A stretch of DNA of 64,000 bases from Lachancea kluyveri NRRL Y-12651 (Eukaryota > Ascomycota > Saccharomycetes > Saccharomycetales > Saccharomycetaceae): contig CM000694.1 of NCBI GenBank assembly GCA_000149225.2, positions 2,109,623 through 2,173,622 on the forward strand, given 5' to 3'. Both the position numbers and the translations under genes were made by a program. Of this stretch, positions 22,610 to 33,453 are shown in pieces. Position 1 is the stretch's first letter; every line of letters begins with the position of its first letter. The notes beneath the pieces were generated by a model that made no database searches, was not told where the DNA came from, and worked only from the letters and a program-made list of their open reading frames with translations.

Positions 22610-24738
22610 TGAATGGACACATACATCTAACTTCTATTATGCTACTTTTTTTTTTGTTACTGTATGCTAACGACTAGGAAAGCAAATAATCGTAACTATA
22701 GAAGAGAGTATAAAGGTGGGATGTCTTTGCGTACGCAGTGTAGGCTATAGTTTTAATACCCCTTTGTATATTTTTTGTACCCAATCTATCTTTAAAAGAA
22801 TGGTCATTTGCGATGATATGATATATCTACTCCTGGCATGGCGGACTGTGTTTTTCCCTCAAATGTGCGCGTATGCCTGGGTGTTGCGTTTTAATGGAGT
22901 AGTCCAGGGATGTTTTTTTCCTCGCCAAAAATTAAAATGGAAATTACCTGGAACTGGAAACCACCAAGAAACATTTTGGAAAATTTGCTCGTTTCACTGA
23001 ATAAAGGCTGCGCAGGTTTGTGAATCACCAGACACACAATTCCGTTACGTGGAATTTTTGAAAGCAAGCTTCCTATTTAAACTTCTCTTTCTTTTTTTGG
23101 AAGAAATGGAAAGATTTAGACGTCTTGGCTTTATACACAGCTACAAAAGTTGATGGCGTGCTTAAAACGGTTTGAAGAGCATGTGAGTTAGAGTACAAAC
23201 GGTCTGAAATCTTAAGTGAGATTCGTTATTCTAATTAAAAAAGAATGCCTCCAAGGTTTATTTTTAGCTGCTCTATGACATTCTGTGCACTTCATTTCTT
23301 TGTGTTGTCTTCATATATTCTCATGTGATCCAACTTACGCACTTGTTCCGTAAAATCGGGGGGGACGGTTTTTACCATTCCCGGTACGCACGCGGTGTAG
23401 TAAATTTAAATAAGATATATGGTGAGCTACGTACAAGCCTTCTTTAGGTGATCTTAATAATTTAAATCCATTGGTATTTTTGGTGTGACAGTGTTTTATG
23501 GATTGTGCTACGTACGCCATCTATAAGTATCAAGCTGTGGGCCAGTCTAAACTTTATAGATTTCGATAAAAAGATGTTAGAAAGTTGAAAAGTTCCATTA
23601 GTCGTAAAAGTGATGTGTAGTTAAAATAATTCCACTTTTTCAGCTAGTCTACACGAAACATCCTCTCAGGTTTGTGGAAGAAGGATTGTTTTTTTTTAGT
23701 TGATGTGATACAATCTGTCGTTTTCTCATATTGACGCAGAAACCCATACCTTCTGTGATTTTGCACTATAAATATTCGGATAACATAGAATATTTCTATA
23801 AGACAAGAAAGTGGGGAAGAGTAAACAATGCAAAGTGTTTAGAAACACATTCGGTAACTTCAAATGCTAACTCCTCTTCTATGTGCAATTCATTCTAGGT
23901 GTACAAAATAATAGATGCGAGATCGAATTTCCGGGTACCTCAATGCGCAAACATTCAGCACCGGCAGTTATTGCAGCTAATACAACTAGAATTTCGTTTT
24001 CTAATCTAATTTTGAAATTCTTTGAAAAAATATAGCATCAAGCGTTTATGAAATCCTCATCTAGAGACGCCAGGTATGATGTATATTAGTCTAACTGGTT
24101 AAACTTACGAGCGTTGTTTCTCTTGACAAGGCTATATCACTGTTTTTTTATCACTATTTATTTTGTTCAAAAGATTTCATTTCCGTGCATTCTTTATGTA
24201 CTGTTCAATTTGAACTCTATCGTCGTTATTTCAGATGAAATAGTCTTTCTGTTTTCTTTTTTTTTTTTCTTTTGGTTTATGGTGATTTCTTTCTTTATAG
24301 ATGCAGTACATTAGCTAGCGGCGGTTACCGATAATGTACTAATTACATTATAATATTAACATCAATTTTTTATCAGTAAATGTCTTCATTTGCTCTCAGG
24401 CGTCGTCCTCTTCTCTATTTTATTTGTTAAAATGTGCACGAGGAAAACACTATTTAAGTATATTGGCTAACCTGTAGAGCCTACAAAAGCCGAAAATTCA
24501 TACTACACATCCTTCAGTATTACTTAGCCTTGATGATCAAGAAATTTGTTTTTTGAACTCGTGTATGTGTTTCTTTTAACTATCGTTGAGCCAATTTGCT
24601 CTGGTATTCTTACAGCAGTATTGTTCCTATCTTATATCATGAATAACGAATAGCATGAGGTTTTTATCAAGTTTTTGAATTGAGTTTTGAAGCAGTGCCG
24701 TTTAGCATTTCAACAATTTGATTTTGAGTTAAGCAAAT
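22610..24738. other. 2.1-kb gene-free stretch between RSP5 and the YGL176C-like gene
   Basis: AT-rich with many T runs. The longest plus-strand frames (22716-23000, 24114-24314) give no recognisable protein. I looked for tRNA box B, snoRNA C/D boxes and long inverted repeats and found none convincing. It marks a junction between a YER-type and a YGL-type block. Confidence 0.5.
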
Positions 24739-26295
24739 ATGGCAGCCCATAATGTTCCTCAGATTCCAGGGTTCTATTACGATCAAGAGAAACGACGTTA
24801 TTTTAAAATAACTGGGCAGTCAAATGCACCAACTTCTCTGAAGTACAATAAGGGAGAGATCAACAAGAAAAAGCTTGCAGAAGAAGAAAGGAAAGTACAG
24901 CAACGAATAGATAGCTTACGAAAAGATAATGCTCGAAAGTTAAGCCAAAAACTTTTAAATCCCCTTAATCGTGCATTCGGAAATCGATTACAGGTTGTTT
25001 TGTCATCAAAACAGGTTTTGAAGAGTACAGGTGAAGGATTTATCTCTGGTTATAGAATTTGCAACTTGGATCGAGGAAAATTGGATTACCAATACAATAG
25101 AAGTGATAATTTATGGTCTTATTCGGAAAGTACGTCAGGACAATTACACGGACGTCTGTGCCCATTCGTCACGCAATCACTCGCCGACGATTCCGTTGTT
25201 ACTGTCGCCGAATCGGGGCATATTATCCAACTATCTACGAAAGGACATTACACTTTTCTGTATCTGGAGGAAAACTCGTTGCCAGATGTAAAATACAGTG
25301 TTATAAAATTAATCACAAACCTAACGCCTGACTGCTACTACTATTTACACAGGAAATCCTTGAATAGCAATGTGCATGAGTTTTTGCAACTATCTATTAT
25401 ACACGGGAATATAGACGATATTAGATTAATGTCAATGGATTTTGGTACTTCTGAAATATTTGATTCGATAATATTGGAAAATGGAATAGTATGTGTTGCC
25501 ATGCACAACGAAATACAACTAATTGGAGAACGGGTGGTAGGCTCCGAGTTAGATATAAGATTAGATGATAAGGAAAACACAGATGTACTTTGTTTGACGA
25601 GGTATGTAATAACCTATTATGATATTCCATGCAATGAAATATGGTTTGGTTGTAGGAATGGATCGATTTATCGGGCCTTGCACAACTGCTTCCTGGGGTT
25701 CACAACCAACACTTTTTTCTGTAGCTTCAATGGCTCTATCATAAACCTGGTACCTCTTGGCTCAAATTTACTTTTGACTTCGATTGCAGGAAATGAGGAT
25801 AACCTAAGAATCTTAGATACTAAACAGGCAGGGAGATCAAAGAACCCAACTATAATTATTTTGAAAACCAAATTCAAAAATGTTACTAGAGACACAGAGC
25901 TATTGAAAGTAGTGAATAATGGAAAGTATATCTTATATGGCAATACTCGAGCTAATGATGGAATAGGCGATTTTGAGATATTCTCTATAGATCCGGATAG
26001 TAACCTCGTTCAAGATACGGATAATGCTTCAAAAGCTGTTGTTTACTATCCGATTATGGACATGAACAAGTGCTTTCCTGAAGGTTCATTGTCGCATATG
26101 TGTGGAATTCTGGGTGTTGATATTAGGTTTTGCAAAGCGAAAGAATTGAGAAGATATACGGCTAATTCTAGTGAAGAGTTTTCTTTCAAGGATTCTGATT
26201 CCGAACATTACCATCGAGGAGAGTTTAGATTGTCGATGCTTACAAAGGATGATGATGCATCAGGAATTGCCCTCAGATGTGTTAATCTTGTTTGA
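24739..26295 (+). CDS. YGL176C: Uncharacterised protein, YGL176C-like, weak DCAF4/WD-type features
   Basis: 518 residues, close to S. cerevisiae YGL176C (554). The opening IPGFYYDQEKRRYFKI resembles the N-terminal motif of DCAF4/WDR21-type WD-repeat proteins, followed by a basic coiled stretch (residues about 35-75). The rest has short beta-rich segments such as SLADDSVVTVAES and LLLTSIAGNEDNLRILDT, consistent with a divergent beta-propeller. It is convergent with MPT5, the arrangement of YGL176C and YGL178W, which is the main support for orthology. The function of the family in yeast is not established. Confidence 0.72.
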   Translation: MAAHNVPQIPGFYYDQEKRRYFKITGQSNAPTSLKYNKGEINKKKLAEEERKVQQRIDSLRKDNARKLSQKLLNPLNRAFGNRLQVVLSSKQVLKSTGEGFISGYRICNLDRGKLDYQYNRSDNLWSYSESTSGQLHGRLCPFVTQSLADDSVVTVAESGHIIQLSTKGHYTFLYLEENSLPDVKYSVIKLITNLTPDCYYYLHRKSLNSNVHEFLQLSIIHGNIDDIRLMSMDFGTSEIFDSIILENGIVCVAMHNEIQLIGERVVGSELDIRLDDKENTDVLCLTRYVITYYDIPCNEIWFGCRNGSIYRALHNCFLGFTTNTFFCSFNGSIINLVPLGSNLLLTSIAGNEDNLRILDTKQAGRSKNPTIIILKTKFKNVTRDTELLKVVNNGKYILYGNTRANDGIGDFEIFSIDPDSNLVQDTDNASKAVVYYPIMDMNKCFPEGSLSHMCGILGVDIRFCKAKELRRYTANSSEEFSFKDSDSEHYHRGEFRLSMLTKDDDASGIALRCVNLV

Positions 26296-27079
26296 AGATG
26301 AGGCACAAACAAAGCTTTGTATAATCTTTGCCAGATTAATCCCCACACCTATCTAAAATGATGATTCCCTTCTTTCACGAAAGTCCATCAAAGTACCCGA
26401 ATTCTTTTCTTTGTACGTAAAAAAAAATATAGGAACAAACCGATCTTACTGTCTCGTAAATAACATATGTATTTGTAAACACAATCTGCCCCCAGTTTGC
26501 ACTACCCCTTGCGAATACTTTCCGTAATGAGAACTAGTGATGCTATAGAAAACCCTGTTTTCTTAAAAAAATGTGGCAATACTCCACAGTTGAAGAACCG
26601 AACCTCTATCTTAATGGTGAGTTGAACTTTTCAATATAGTATTTTTCCTTTTTCTTTAATTTTTCCTATTTTTAGAGATAAATTTAATACAACTTCTCTT
26701 CGGAGCTAAGGGGTAGTAAAGGGGTATAAAGACAGCTAGCAGGTGAAAAACGAGTGGGAAAAAATTCTGCGCTTGGTTATTGAATTATTGATAAGATGAA
26801 CATAAAAATGAGTGACAATCGTGAAGGATATAATAACAATGTATCGTTTTTTTTTTTAAAAAAAAAATTTTTTTTATCTCTTTTTTTTTTGGATTTTCTT
26901 TGAGAAAAATATGGTGAAATATTTTGATTTCTAAAGGTAATAGGCGTTAGAAATGTGTTTTTTTCTTTCTTGTTTTTTTTTTTTTTTTTTTAGATTTTTT
27001 ACTAAATTATAGTGACAACGTCAATATATGACAAAAATGCAGGAAAGAAAATGTAGAAAGGGAGTGTTGAGCTACCTGT
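26296..27079. other. Convergent 3' intergenic region with homopolymer blocks
   Basis: 780 bases between two convergent genes. At about 26847-26875 a T run, an A run and another T run of about 8-11 bases each abut, followed by further T tracts at 26881 and about 26971. Such tracts occur at yeast 3' ends. No gene is seen. Confidence 0.6.
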
Positions 27080-27315
27080 TCAGTGGTAGTAAGTGTTCCC
27101 ATAATTCATTGTTGGGAACTCGCTACCCATAAACAAATTCTGGGGTTGTGGAGTGAACTTACCCAAATTCATCAAATTCTGTGGTTGTTGTTGAATCTGT
27201 GGCAACAACTTTGAATCTGGTTGTTGTTGGTAGTCACAAAATGCGAAGTTATTGACTGTAGGCGTAGAGTTGTTGACATTAGGACATGAACCGGTCATTA
27301 AATGAGAAATTTGCT

Positions 27316-27346
<31 letters not shown>

Positions 27347-27367
27347 TTTTTGCTGCTGCTGCTGTTT

Positions 27368-27406
<39 letters not shown>

Positions 27407-29935
27407 TTGTTGTTGTTGTTGTTGTTGTTGAAAATGCAGGTTGTTGGGCATCGATGGTACTTGTTGAAAATGCAAGTTGTTAGCCATTGGAGATGCCTGC
27501 TGATTAAACATTTGCTGAGTAGGGGCACCGGAAACTGAAAAGCCTCGCGCATGTTGGAAATTCAACTGTGAAATGTTCATGTCACTATCGTTGATGTTGT
27601 TGCTGGTATTATTGTTGTTTCCATAGACTGAAACCTGAGGCTGTTTTTGTGGTTGCTGTGGCTGTGGTTGCTGTGGGAATCCCGAAGAAATGGAAACAGA
27701 GCTACTGTTTCTCTGATGGTTGTACGCATTGGCTGGTAGGGAATAATTACGAGTGTGTTGCTTGCAGTGGTAGTTGTTGTATGGATTGCGGTGGCCAGTT
27801 TTCTTTGGAGGCGAATCGGTAAAGGAGATTCCGGTCAGCTCAGCATATGCTTTAACTTTCACCTTAATCTTTTTAGCATAGGAAGTAGTCTTGATGCTTG
27901 GCAACAACTCTTTGGTAAGAATAACTAGATTTCCTACTTTCAAAGTAAACTCGTGGCTAAACTTTAAAACCTTTGGAGATTTATGAACCAAAGGATTTGT
28001 AGGGTATTCAAAGACCCGGGAATAATTTTTGACATCGAGTAAAGTTTGCAAGGCATAGTTGCCAAAGTTATCCCTGATTAAAATGTTCAGATTGGCGGTA
28101 AAAATATCGATGATAGTCAATAAAATGTTCATGGCAACGGTAACCACATCGTCAACCTCGCCCGAGTTCGATTGAGTGGCTAAGGAATTTTCAACAATAC
28201 GAAACAGTTTCTTTACAAATTTTTCAACAACGTTGGAAGAAAACTTCAAACAAGACAATTGGCACAGTTCATTGGACAGTTTGGAAAAGATTTCACCCAG
28301 CAAATAAAAGTCCAACTCTTTGATGTCAAGCAGAAACTGAATGATGTAATTCCCAAATTGATCGTTGATCAAACCCGGTAAAAATTGAACAATTTTGACA
28401 GAAATTTTAAAGATTTGTTGCAATGTACAGACACTCAAAAGCTTTTGCAAAACACAACACCCGTGTTTATGGGTAGAGATCTTTATGATGTTGTCTTGCT
28501 CAACAATAGCGTCAATGATGAAATCAAATTTTGTAGGAGGAAATTTGAAAATACATTTCTGTATAACATGGTTACCGTTCAGGTCGTTGATCAAAGTAAC
28601 AACTTGCTCGATAGACGTAAACTGTTGGGAGAACCCCTTAATGAGCATATCAATTTGAGATTCGTTGTCAACTGTGTCAATAATCTTTTGCAAAGAACGA
28701 GTACCATACTGATTGATGGAGATTTGGAAAACGTTTGGATAAATGTCTTGGATCAAAGTGGTTTTCTGATCCAGGGTTAAGTAGTCGCACAACTTTTGGA
28801 TCAAGTAGTTCCCAAAGGGATCCAAGATCAGCTCCAAAAAGAAAGGCTGGATACCTTGGTACATCAAGTCTCTGACGGCCTCGTATTTGGTTGAAGAGTC
28901 CAATTTTTTTTGCAAGAAACGGCAACCGAATTGATCCGTCGCCAACTTGACGTAGTCCAAGTCCTCCAAGGGAATCAAGTTCAAATCCGTAGCAGAGGAC
29001 GAAGACGAGGTAGTAGAACCACTAACTGTCCTCAATGGAATTTGGGGGATGGTACTGGAGGTACTGGAGGCGGAATTGGTGGATGTCGTTCCAGGGTTAA
29101 CACCAGCAATTTCTAGCATCGTTGGGTCAAATTCGTTGATCAGAGGCAAAGATTTCATCCTGGATCTCGAGCCACTAGTGGCAGAAGCGAGGCCAACCGG
29201 AGTCCCAGGCGACAACGTGGTAGCCAATAAAGGAGATGTACCTGAGATGAACTGGTTGAAGCCAGAAAGATCCAAAGAATGGGTCCTTTGATGATTCTGC
29301 TTGTTGTTCATCTGGCCCAACGGAGGGGTGATGGGTTCCATCAACGATTGGACTGAGTTGATGGACAGTTGTGGTTGATGGTTGTGAGACATCGAAGATG
29401 TCGTGGAAGTATCAGCACTTGAAGAAGAAGACGAATCAAGCGTAGTCTGATAAAAGCTTGGAGTAGCGTTCTATTTCGAAAGTTAGTAGGAAAGATAAAG
29501 AGATTAAACTAGACTACTGAAACAGCTGAAACACCTGACCTCTGCTGGAGATTGAAAAAGTTCCAAACGAAGCAATTTGAAGGAAGAGGAATATTAGAGG
29601 TTAGAGAAATCAGGATTATTCCTTGGTGAGATCTTTTTTTGGGTGTCCGGGAAACCCGGGTACCCGTCTGACTGGACAAAGTTTTCCTTTTTTCCCTTTT
29701 GGTTCGGGGCCAGAACAATTTCCCCCTAACGAGAGCAGCCCGCCCAGAAACCCCCGTGGGGGGGGAGGGGGGTTTCAGGGCGGAATGGAGAAAAATTTGT
29801 TGCAGTGTCCGATCAAGCTATCGCCTGTCCGGGTGGCAAAGCAGGACCACCAAGATCAGCGGGTAACCGAACAGGATGACGGCCAGGCATTGGCTGCTGT
29901 TAGAATAGCTCAGGATAAAATCGTTAACATACCAT
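27080..29935 (-). CDS. MPT5: Pumilio-family RNA-binding protein Mpt5/Puf5, spliced
   Basis: PUF protein that binds 3' UTRs and recruits Ccr4-Not to repress mRNAs. The long exon (29470-27080) holds the PUF repeats, with motifs such as DQFGCRFLQKKL, DPFGNYLIQKLCDY, NQYGTRSLQKIID and HKHGCCVLQKLL, and a glutamine-rich C terminus. The open frame starts at ATG 29392, but in-frame similarity to the serine/threonine-rich Mpt5 N terminus continues upstream to a TAG that forms a 3' splice site. A TACTAAC branch sequence lies at 29488-29482, and ATG followed directly by GTATGT at 29935. Splicing gives 797 residues with the first exon being ATG alone. S. cerevisiae MPT5 also has a 5' intron. Confidence 0.92.
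27310..27431 (-). repeat. Long interrupted polyglutamine tract in MPT5
   Basis: CAG/CAA codons on the minus strand give about 40 glutamines broken by two lysines, between FQ and ISHLMTG. The repeat pattern changes from mixed CAG/CAA to pure CAA at the 27410-27431 end. Confidence 0.9.
29471..29932 (-). other. MPT5 5' intron (462 bases)
   Basis: 5' splice site GTATGT reads from 29932, branch sequence TACTAAC at 29488-29482, and acceptor TAG at 29473-29471. Branch to acceptor is short, as in many yeast introns. The intron contains a GC-rich hairpin (29741-29782) and a CGGGTAA Reb1-type motif (29860-29866). It is inferred from sequence and not from RNA data. Confidence 0.8.
29741..29782. repeat. 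GC-rich imperfect inverted repeat inside the MPT5 intron
   Basis: CGCCCAGAAACCCCC (29741-29755) pairs with GGGGGTTTCAGGGCG (29768-29782) with one mismatch, around a 12-base G-rich loop. In the pre-mRNA it would form a strong stem between the 5' splice site and the branch point. Confidence 0.8.
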
Positions 29936-30743
29936 TGGAAGTGACTGGGTGTGACGATAGCGTAGTCTCTTTGTATGTATCACCAGTGGTTTTTCGTGCG
30001 GTATCGTAGCCTCCAGGTTTCTTTATATTCTACGAGCTGTTCAGCAAGAGATCAAAAGGTTGATTTTTTTTTTTGAAACAGAAAGCTCGAGGGTTTCAAA
30101 AATATGAAAAATGCGGTGGTTAGAGGAACTTATGACAGAGGTAAGGATTTTCCACTTTAAACGGGACGGAATCCTATGGAGACAAGAATGAGAAAAAGAA
30201 ATGAATGAAGGGGGGAAAAAAAAAAAGAAGAGGGCATCAAAGGCTAATATACTATGTTCTACGCGAAAGTATCTAGAACGCTCTTTAGGTGCTTTTAATT
30301 GCGATTACGTAGACTCTTTCTTTTTCCTTCGATTGTCGTTTTGGGGCAACAGCTAATGGGAAGATGGCTTACGCACAAACTGGATTACTCAATCAGGCCA
30401 AAAAGGAGCCTATTTTACAGACAAGAGAGCCGAGTCACGGCGACCTTGGTTACAACGTTAGGACAAGGGATGGGATAACAGAGAAGAAGGCTATGTGAGG
30501 GATGCGATTACGGGCTGGCGTGGTCTGGTCTGGCGCGGTCTTGTCTGACCTGTGGTTTAGGTTAGATTTTGAAAAGACAGACAGGAGCACAGCAACGGTA
30601 TTCGTAGTGGTAGCCTCTCTGGTATTAATTATTTGGCAAGAGCCTGGAGCACGCTGGAATTAACCGCTTCCGTCAACTATCTCCCACGGTCCTTCGGTCC
30701 TTTGGGTGCTTGGGGCCTTGGGCACTCTCAACGAGAGTGATTT

Positions 30744-30825
30744 TGCGACGCGAAAACGTCGATTCCAAATCTTATTTTTTTTTTCGTTCTTCGGGATCGT
30801 GCCAATGCGACGTTTTCGCGTCGCA
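30744..30825. promoter_or_regulatory. Inverted 18-base elements containing CGCGAAAA (SBF/MBF-like) in the MPT5 promoter
   Basis: TGCGACGCGAAAACGTCG at 30744-30761 and its exact reverse complement at 30808-30825, with a T-rich spacer of 46 bases. Each has ACGCGAAAA, which fits Swi4/Mbp1 (SCB/MCB) sites. Each arm is also internally self-complementary (GACG and CGTC). They lie about 810-890 bases upstream of the MPT5 ATG. Confidence 0.6.
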
Positions 30826-30864
30826 TTGTTTTCCATTCTAAAAATAAACAAACGCCTTCGCTCC

Positions 30865-30876
30865 GGTCACGTGACC
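30865..30876. promoter_or_regulatory. 12-base palindrome GGTCACGTGACC, Cbf1/E-box type
   Basis: Perfect palindrome containing TCACGTGA, the Cbf1 site. It was considered as a centromere CDEI, but no AT-rich CDEII or CDEIII is next to it, so a promoter site is more likely. Confidence 0.55.
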
Positions 30877-31155
30877 GCGGTATTTGTGTGTGGGCGGAGT
30901 GTGTTTCTATGACCCGGATCTAATCCATCGCGTAATACCAAACAGACATGTATTATAACGATTTAGTACCTAAGTTCTGGCGTTACCATTGTTACCACTG
31001 GTACTACTAGTGCTACCGCTATTATATTTAGAAGTGGACCTCAAGAGTTTTCTTGCTTGCTTGCTTGCTTGCTGCTTTTCTTTTTTTCTTTGGCTCTCTA
31101 AGCACTGGCTCTTCTCACATCCTGTTGTACAACACATCATATGGTTGGGGCTAAT

Positions 31156-32013
31156 TCACTGTGCCGTACACAAATAGTAGAACGTAGACCACTCGACCCT
31201 CAACTCGGTCATTTCGTCGCAATTGCAAACCTCTCTCAGCTCTTTGATGAACTTGTCGGCAATGTCATCCTCGCCCGGGTGATCCGACACCCAAGAGGCG
31301 TACAAACTCCAGCTGTAAACGTAATCCCTAAATTCTTTTAACGTGAAGCTCTTTTTCAAATGGAACGCAGTTCTTTCACGATATTCTGAGACCGTCGGAT
31401 CGTACACGTGCCTTTCCACGCTGGCGAAATTTCCTTCCAGCGTCTTGACCAGTTCTGCTCCTCCATACTCCAGCAAAAAACGCTTTCTATCTTCATCCAA
31501 GTACCGACCCATGTATTCTTCACTCCACCCATACTTGTAGTAAACCCTTTGAGCTTCTGGATGATCTACGAAAAGAGGCTGGACGTAAAACCAAAATGCG
31601 AACGTGCCTCCTGGTTTTAAAACCTGTGCTACTTGTTTATATAACTTGTCTCTATTGCACCAATGGATCGATTCTGCAGCCACCACCATATCGATACTTT
31701 TTGGCTCGAATGAGTCGGACAATGCTTCACCAGAGATACACGTGAATTCTACTTGTCTTTTCCCGAGCGTCTCTTTCTCCCTTCGGGCTATTTCCAGCAT
31801 CTTGGAAGAGGGGTCGACTCCAATGACAGTATCGAAGTACTCCGTCATTGGGAAAGTGGCTTTTCCGGTGCCACATCCTACGTCCAACACCAACTCCCTG
31901 CCAACCTTGTGGTAAGACATGATTGCTTGGAAAAGAGAGCGTGGGTACGTGGGTCTCACGCTATGATAGTGAGAAGACTTAAAGTTTTGTTTCAGATAGC
32001 TAGTTTCCACCAT
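31156..32013 (-). CDS. SAM-dependent methyltransferase, Tmt1/Crg1-like
   Basis: 285 residues, a class I methyltransferase of the family that includes trans-aconitate methyltransferase Tmt1 and Crg1 of S. cerevisiae (both about 290-300 residues). Motif I is VLDVGCGTGKATFP (residues about 41-55), followed by the acidic VIGVDPSSKMLEIA loop that binds the ribose of SAM, and later VVAAESIHWC. The N terminus HYHSVRPTYPRSLF is typical of the group. The substrate cannot be told from sequence. No ortholog is expected at this position in S. cerevisiae, so it is an insertion relative to the YER/YGL order. Confidence 0.8.
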   Translation of the reverse strand: MVETSYLKQNFKSSHYHSVRPTYPRSLFQAIMSYHKVGRELVLDVGCGTGKATFPMTEYFDTVIGVDPSSKMLEIARREKETLGKRQVEFTCISGEALSDSFEPKSIDMVVAAESIHWCNRDKLYKQVAQVLKPGGTFAFWFYVQPLFVDHPEAQRVYYKYGWSEEYMGRYLDEDRKRFLLEYGGAELVKTLEGNFASVERHVYDPTVSEYRERTAFHLKKSFTLKEFRDYVYSWSLYASWVSDHPGEDDIADKFIKELREVCNCDEMTELRVEWSTFYYLCTAQ

Positions 32014-32089
32014 ATTTTCAGAGCCTTTTTTTTTTTTTTCCTTTAGTTGTTGACAGGTTGGTTGTCACTGTGCTATTTGAATTTGCTCC

Positions 32090-32513
32090 TTAAAAACCTT
32101 CATCCAGCTTCGTGGATACTCGGATGTCGAGAAGCAAACCGGTACTCCCGTTCTGATTTATCATCCATAAATAGAAATCGAATCGTTCATATCTAAAATG
32201 CCTCCCTTCGTTACCGTTTACAGTGACATTTGCATTAGTTGATAGGATGAACCAGCCCACCTTAGGCGAATGCGACATTCGAGTTTAGAAAATCACCAGG
32301 GCAATCCTCGAAGCCCTGATAGTTTGCGGTGTGACAAGAAATTTTATTTATCTGTTCGATGTCATATGCGTTTGGATTGGCGAGTTTGTAACCCCTGGGT
32401 GCAGTAGGATCGTACGCACCCGTTGGTAGACGGGTGCGACGCTGTATGGAAAAACATGTACAAGGCTTTTTACTGAATCCGAAAGAGTAGTAAGTGGTGG
32501 GTAATACAATCAC
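32090..32513 (-). pseudogene. Unrecognised broken reading frame between the methyltransferase gene and NSA2
   Basis: Two short overlapping frames on the minus strand (32513-32262 and 32278-32090) read as ordinary protein, with tryptophans, cysteines and phrases such as PTGAYDPTAPRGYKLANP and RYERFDFYLWM. The first lacks an ATG and the second begins inside it. The composition suggests the remains of a gene, perhaps of an extracellular protein given the paired cysteines. I do not recognise the family. The alternative is chance open frame. Confidence 0.35.
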
Positions 32514-32612
32514 ACCGCTTGCTGTTTTTTCCTTTTTTTCTTTTTTTTCTTTAATTTAGAGTATCCAACTCCTATACACTTGAGCTAATTTACACATGCA
32601 CGACAAATGTTT

Positions 32613-33398
32613 CTAAACCAGTAGCACAGCATTGACACAGCCATCACGGTCAGGTTCGTTTGTGATTTGGGCATACTTACCCCAAACAACCTTACCACCA
32701 GAGGTAACCATACCCAACTCGGAAACGTTGACTTCAATGATGGTACCCTTGGTCAAGACACCCATCTGTGTATACATTGGAGATTGAGGGTTCTTCTTGA
32801 CACTCAAGATAGGCAAAAACACAGTGACACCTAGCTCTGGGTGGGTAACGTTGGCCTTCTTTTGTCTTAGCGCACTTGGTCTAATGATTCTTTCCATCTT
32901 GACGGGTCTTCTGGTGAAACCTTCACCGACAAAAGTGTGCTTGGTAATCATTCTCTTCCAACTCTTGGACTTAGACTTACCGGTCTTGATAACTTTGAAC
33001 ATTTCTTCTTCACTGATACCACGAACCTTGGGCAATGGAACGGAAAATTTGTCAGCCTTTTCCAATCTTTTCTGTTTGATCGAAGATGAAATTGCCTTGG
33101 CAGTGTTCGTTTGTTCTCTGTCCAACAAATAGGTTGGTAAAGCATCTCCGGAATCTTCCATTGGCTTGGATGGGCCCTTTATCTTGGACTGTTCGTGCGC
33201 TCTAATCTTCTTCTTCATAGCAACCTTTTCAGCATATCTCTTCTTCGCAAATTGCTTACCCTTCCAACCAGTCAGCTTCTGGGCCTTTTCAGCAATCTTG
33301 TGCGATTCTCTTGCTTCTCTCTTACGCTTACGCTCGTCATGATCCAGTCTACGACCGTGTTGCTTGATGTGCTGTTCTATGTATTCGTTTTGAGGCAT
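32613..33398 (-). CDS. NSA2: Nsa2, 60S ribosome assembly factor (eS8 family)
   Basis: 261 residues, identical in length to S. cerevisiae Nsa2 and very strongly conserved. It is an essential nucleolar/nuclear factor of pre-60S particles needed for 27S pre-rRNA processing. The basic N terminus contains [17 protein letters not shown] and the C-terminal beta-barrel domain related to ribosomal protein eS8 ends GCVNAVLLV. It is divergent from LCP5, another ribosome-assembly gene, across a 278-base promoter with paired PAC and RRPE motifs. Confidence 0.98.
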   Translation of the reverse strand: MPQNEYIEQHIKQHGRRLDHDERKRKREARESHKIAEKAQKLTGWKGKQFAKKRYAEKVAMKKKIRAHEQSKIKGPSKPMEDSGDALPTYLLDREQTNTAKAISSSIKQKRLEKADKFSVPLPKVRGISEEEMFKVIKTGKSKSKSWKRMITKHTFVGEGFTRRPVKMERIIRPSALRQKKANVTHPELGVTVFLPILSVKKNPQSPMYTQMGVLTKGTIIEVNVSELGMVTSGGKVVWGKYAQITNEPDRDGCVNAVLLV

Positions 33399-33453
33399 GA
33401 TTGGTTTGTTCGATTACTTCTCTTGCGTTTCAAGGTAATCTACTTTGTTTAGT

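Larger units (their letters stand above)
29936..31155. other. MPT5 upstream region and downstream of the methyltransferase gene
   Basis: 1.2 kb with no credible open frame. It carries the 18-base inverted repeat at 30744-30825 and the E-box palindrome at 30865-30876 (both listed), a T-rich spacer between the arms, and a short TTGC tetranucleotide repeat at about 31053-31072. The stretch 30490-30560 is rich in GGTCTGG-like words. No RNA gene was recognised. Confidence 0.55.

Noticed and set aside
24525-24545. TTGATGATCAAG as a snoRNA C box
   Set aside because: No D box (CTGA) at a suitable distance and no terminal stem.
30865-30876. GGTCACGTGACC as centromere CDEI
   Set aside because: No AT-rich CDEII of the proper length and no CDEIII with a central CCG follow on either side.
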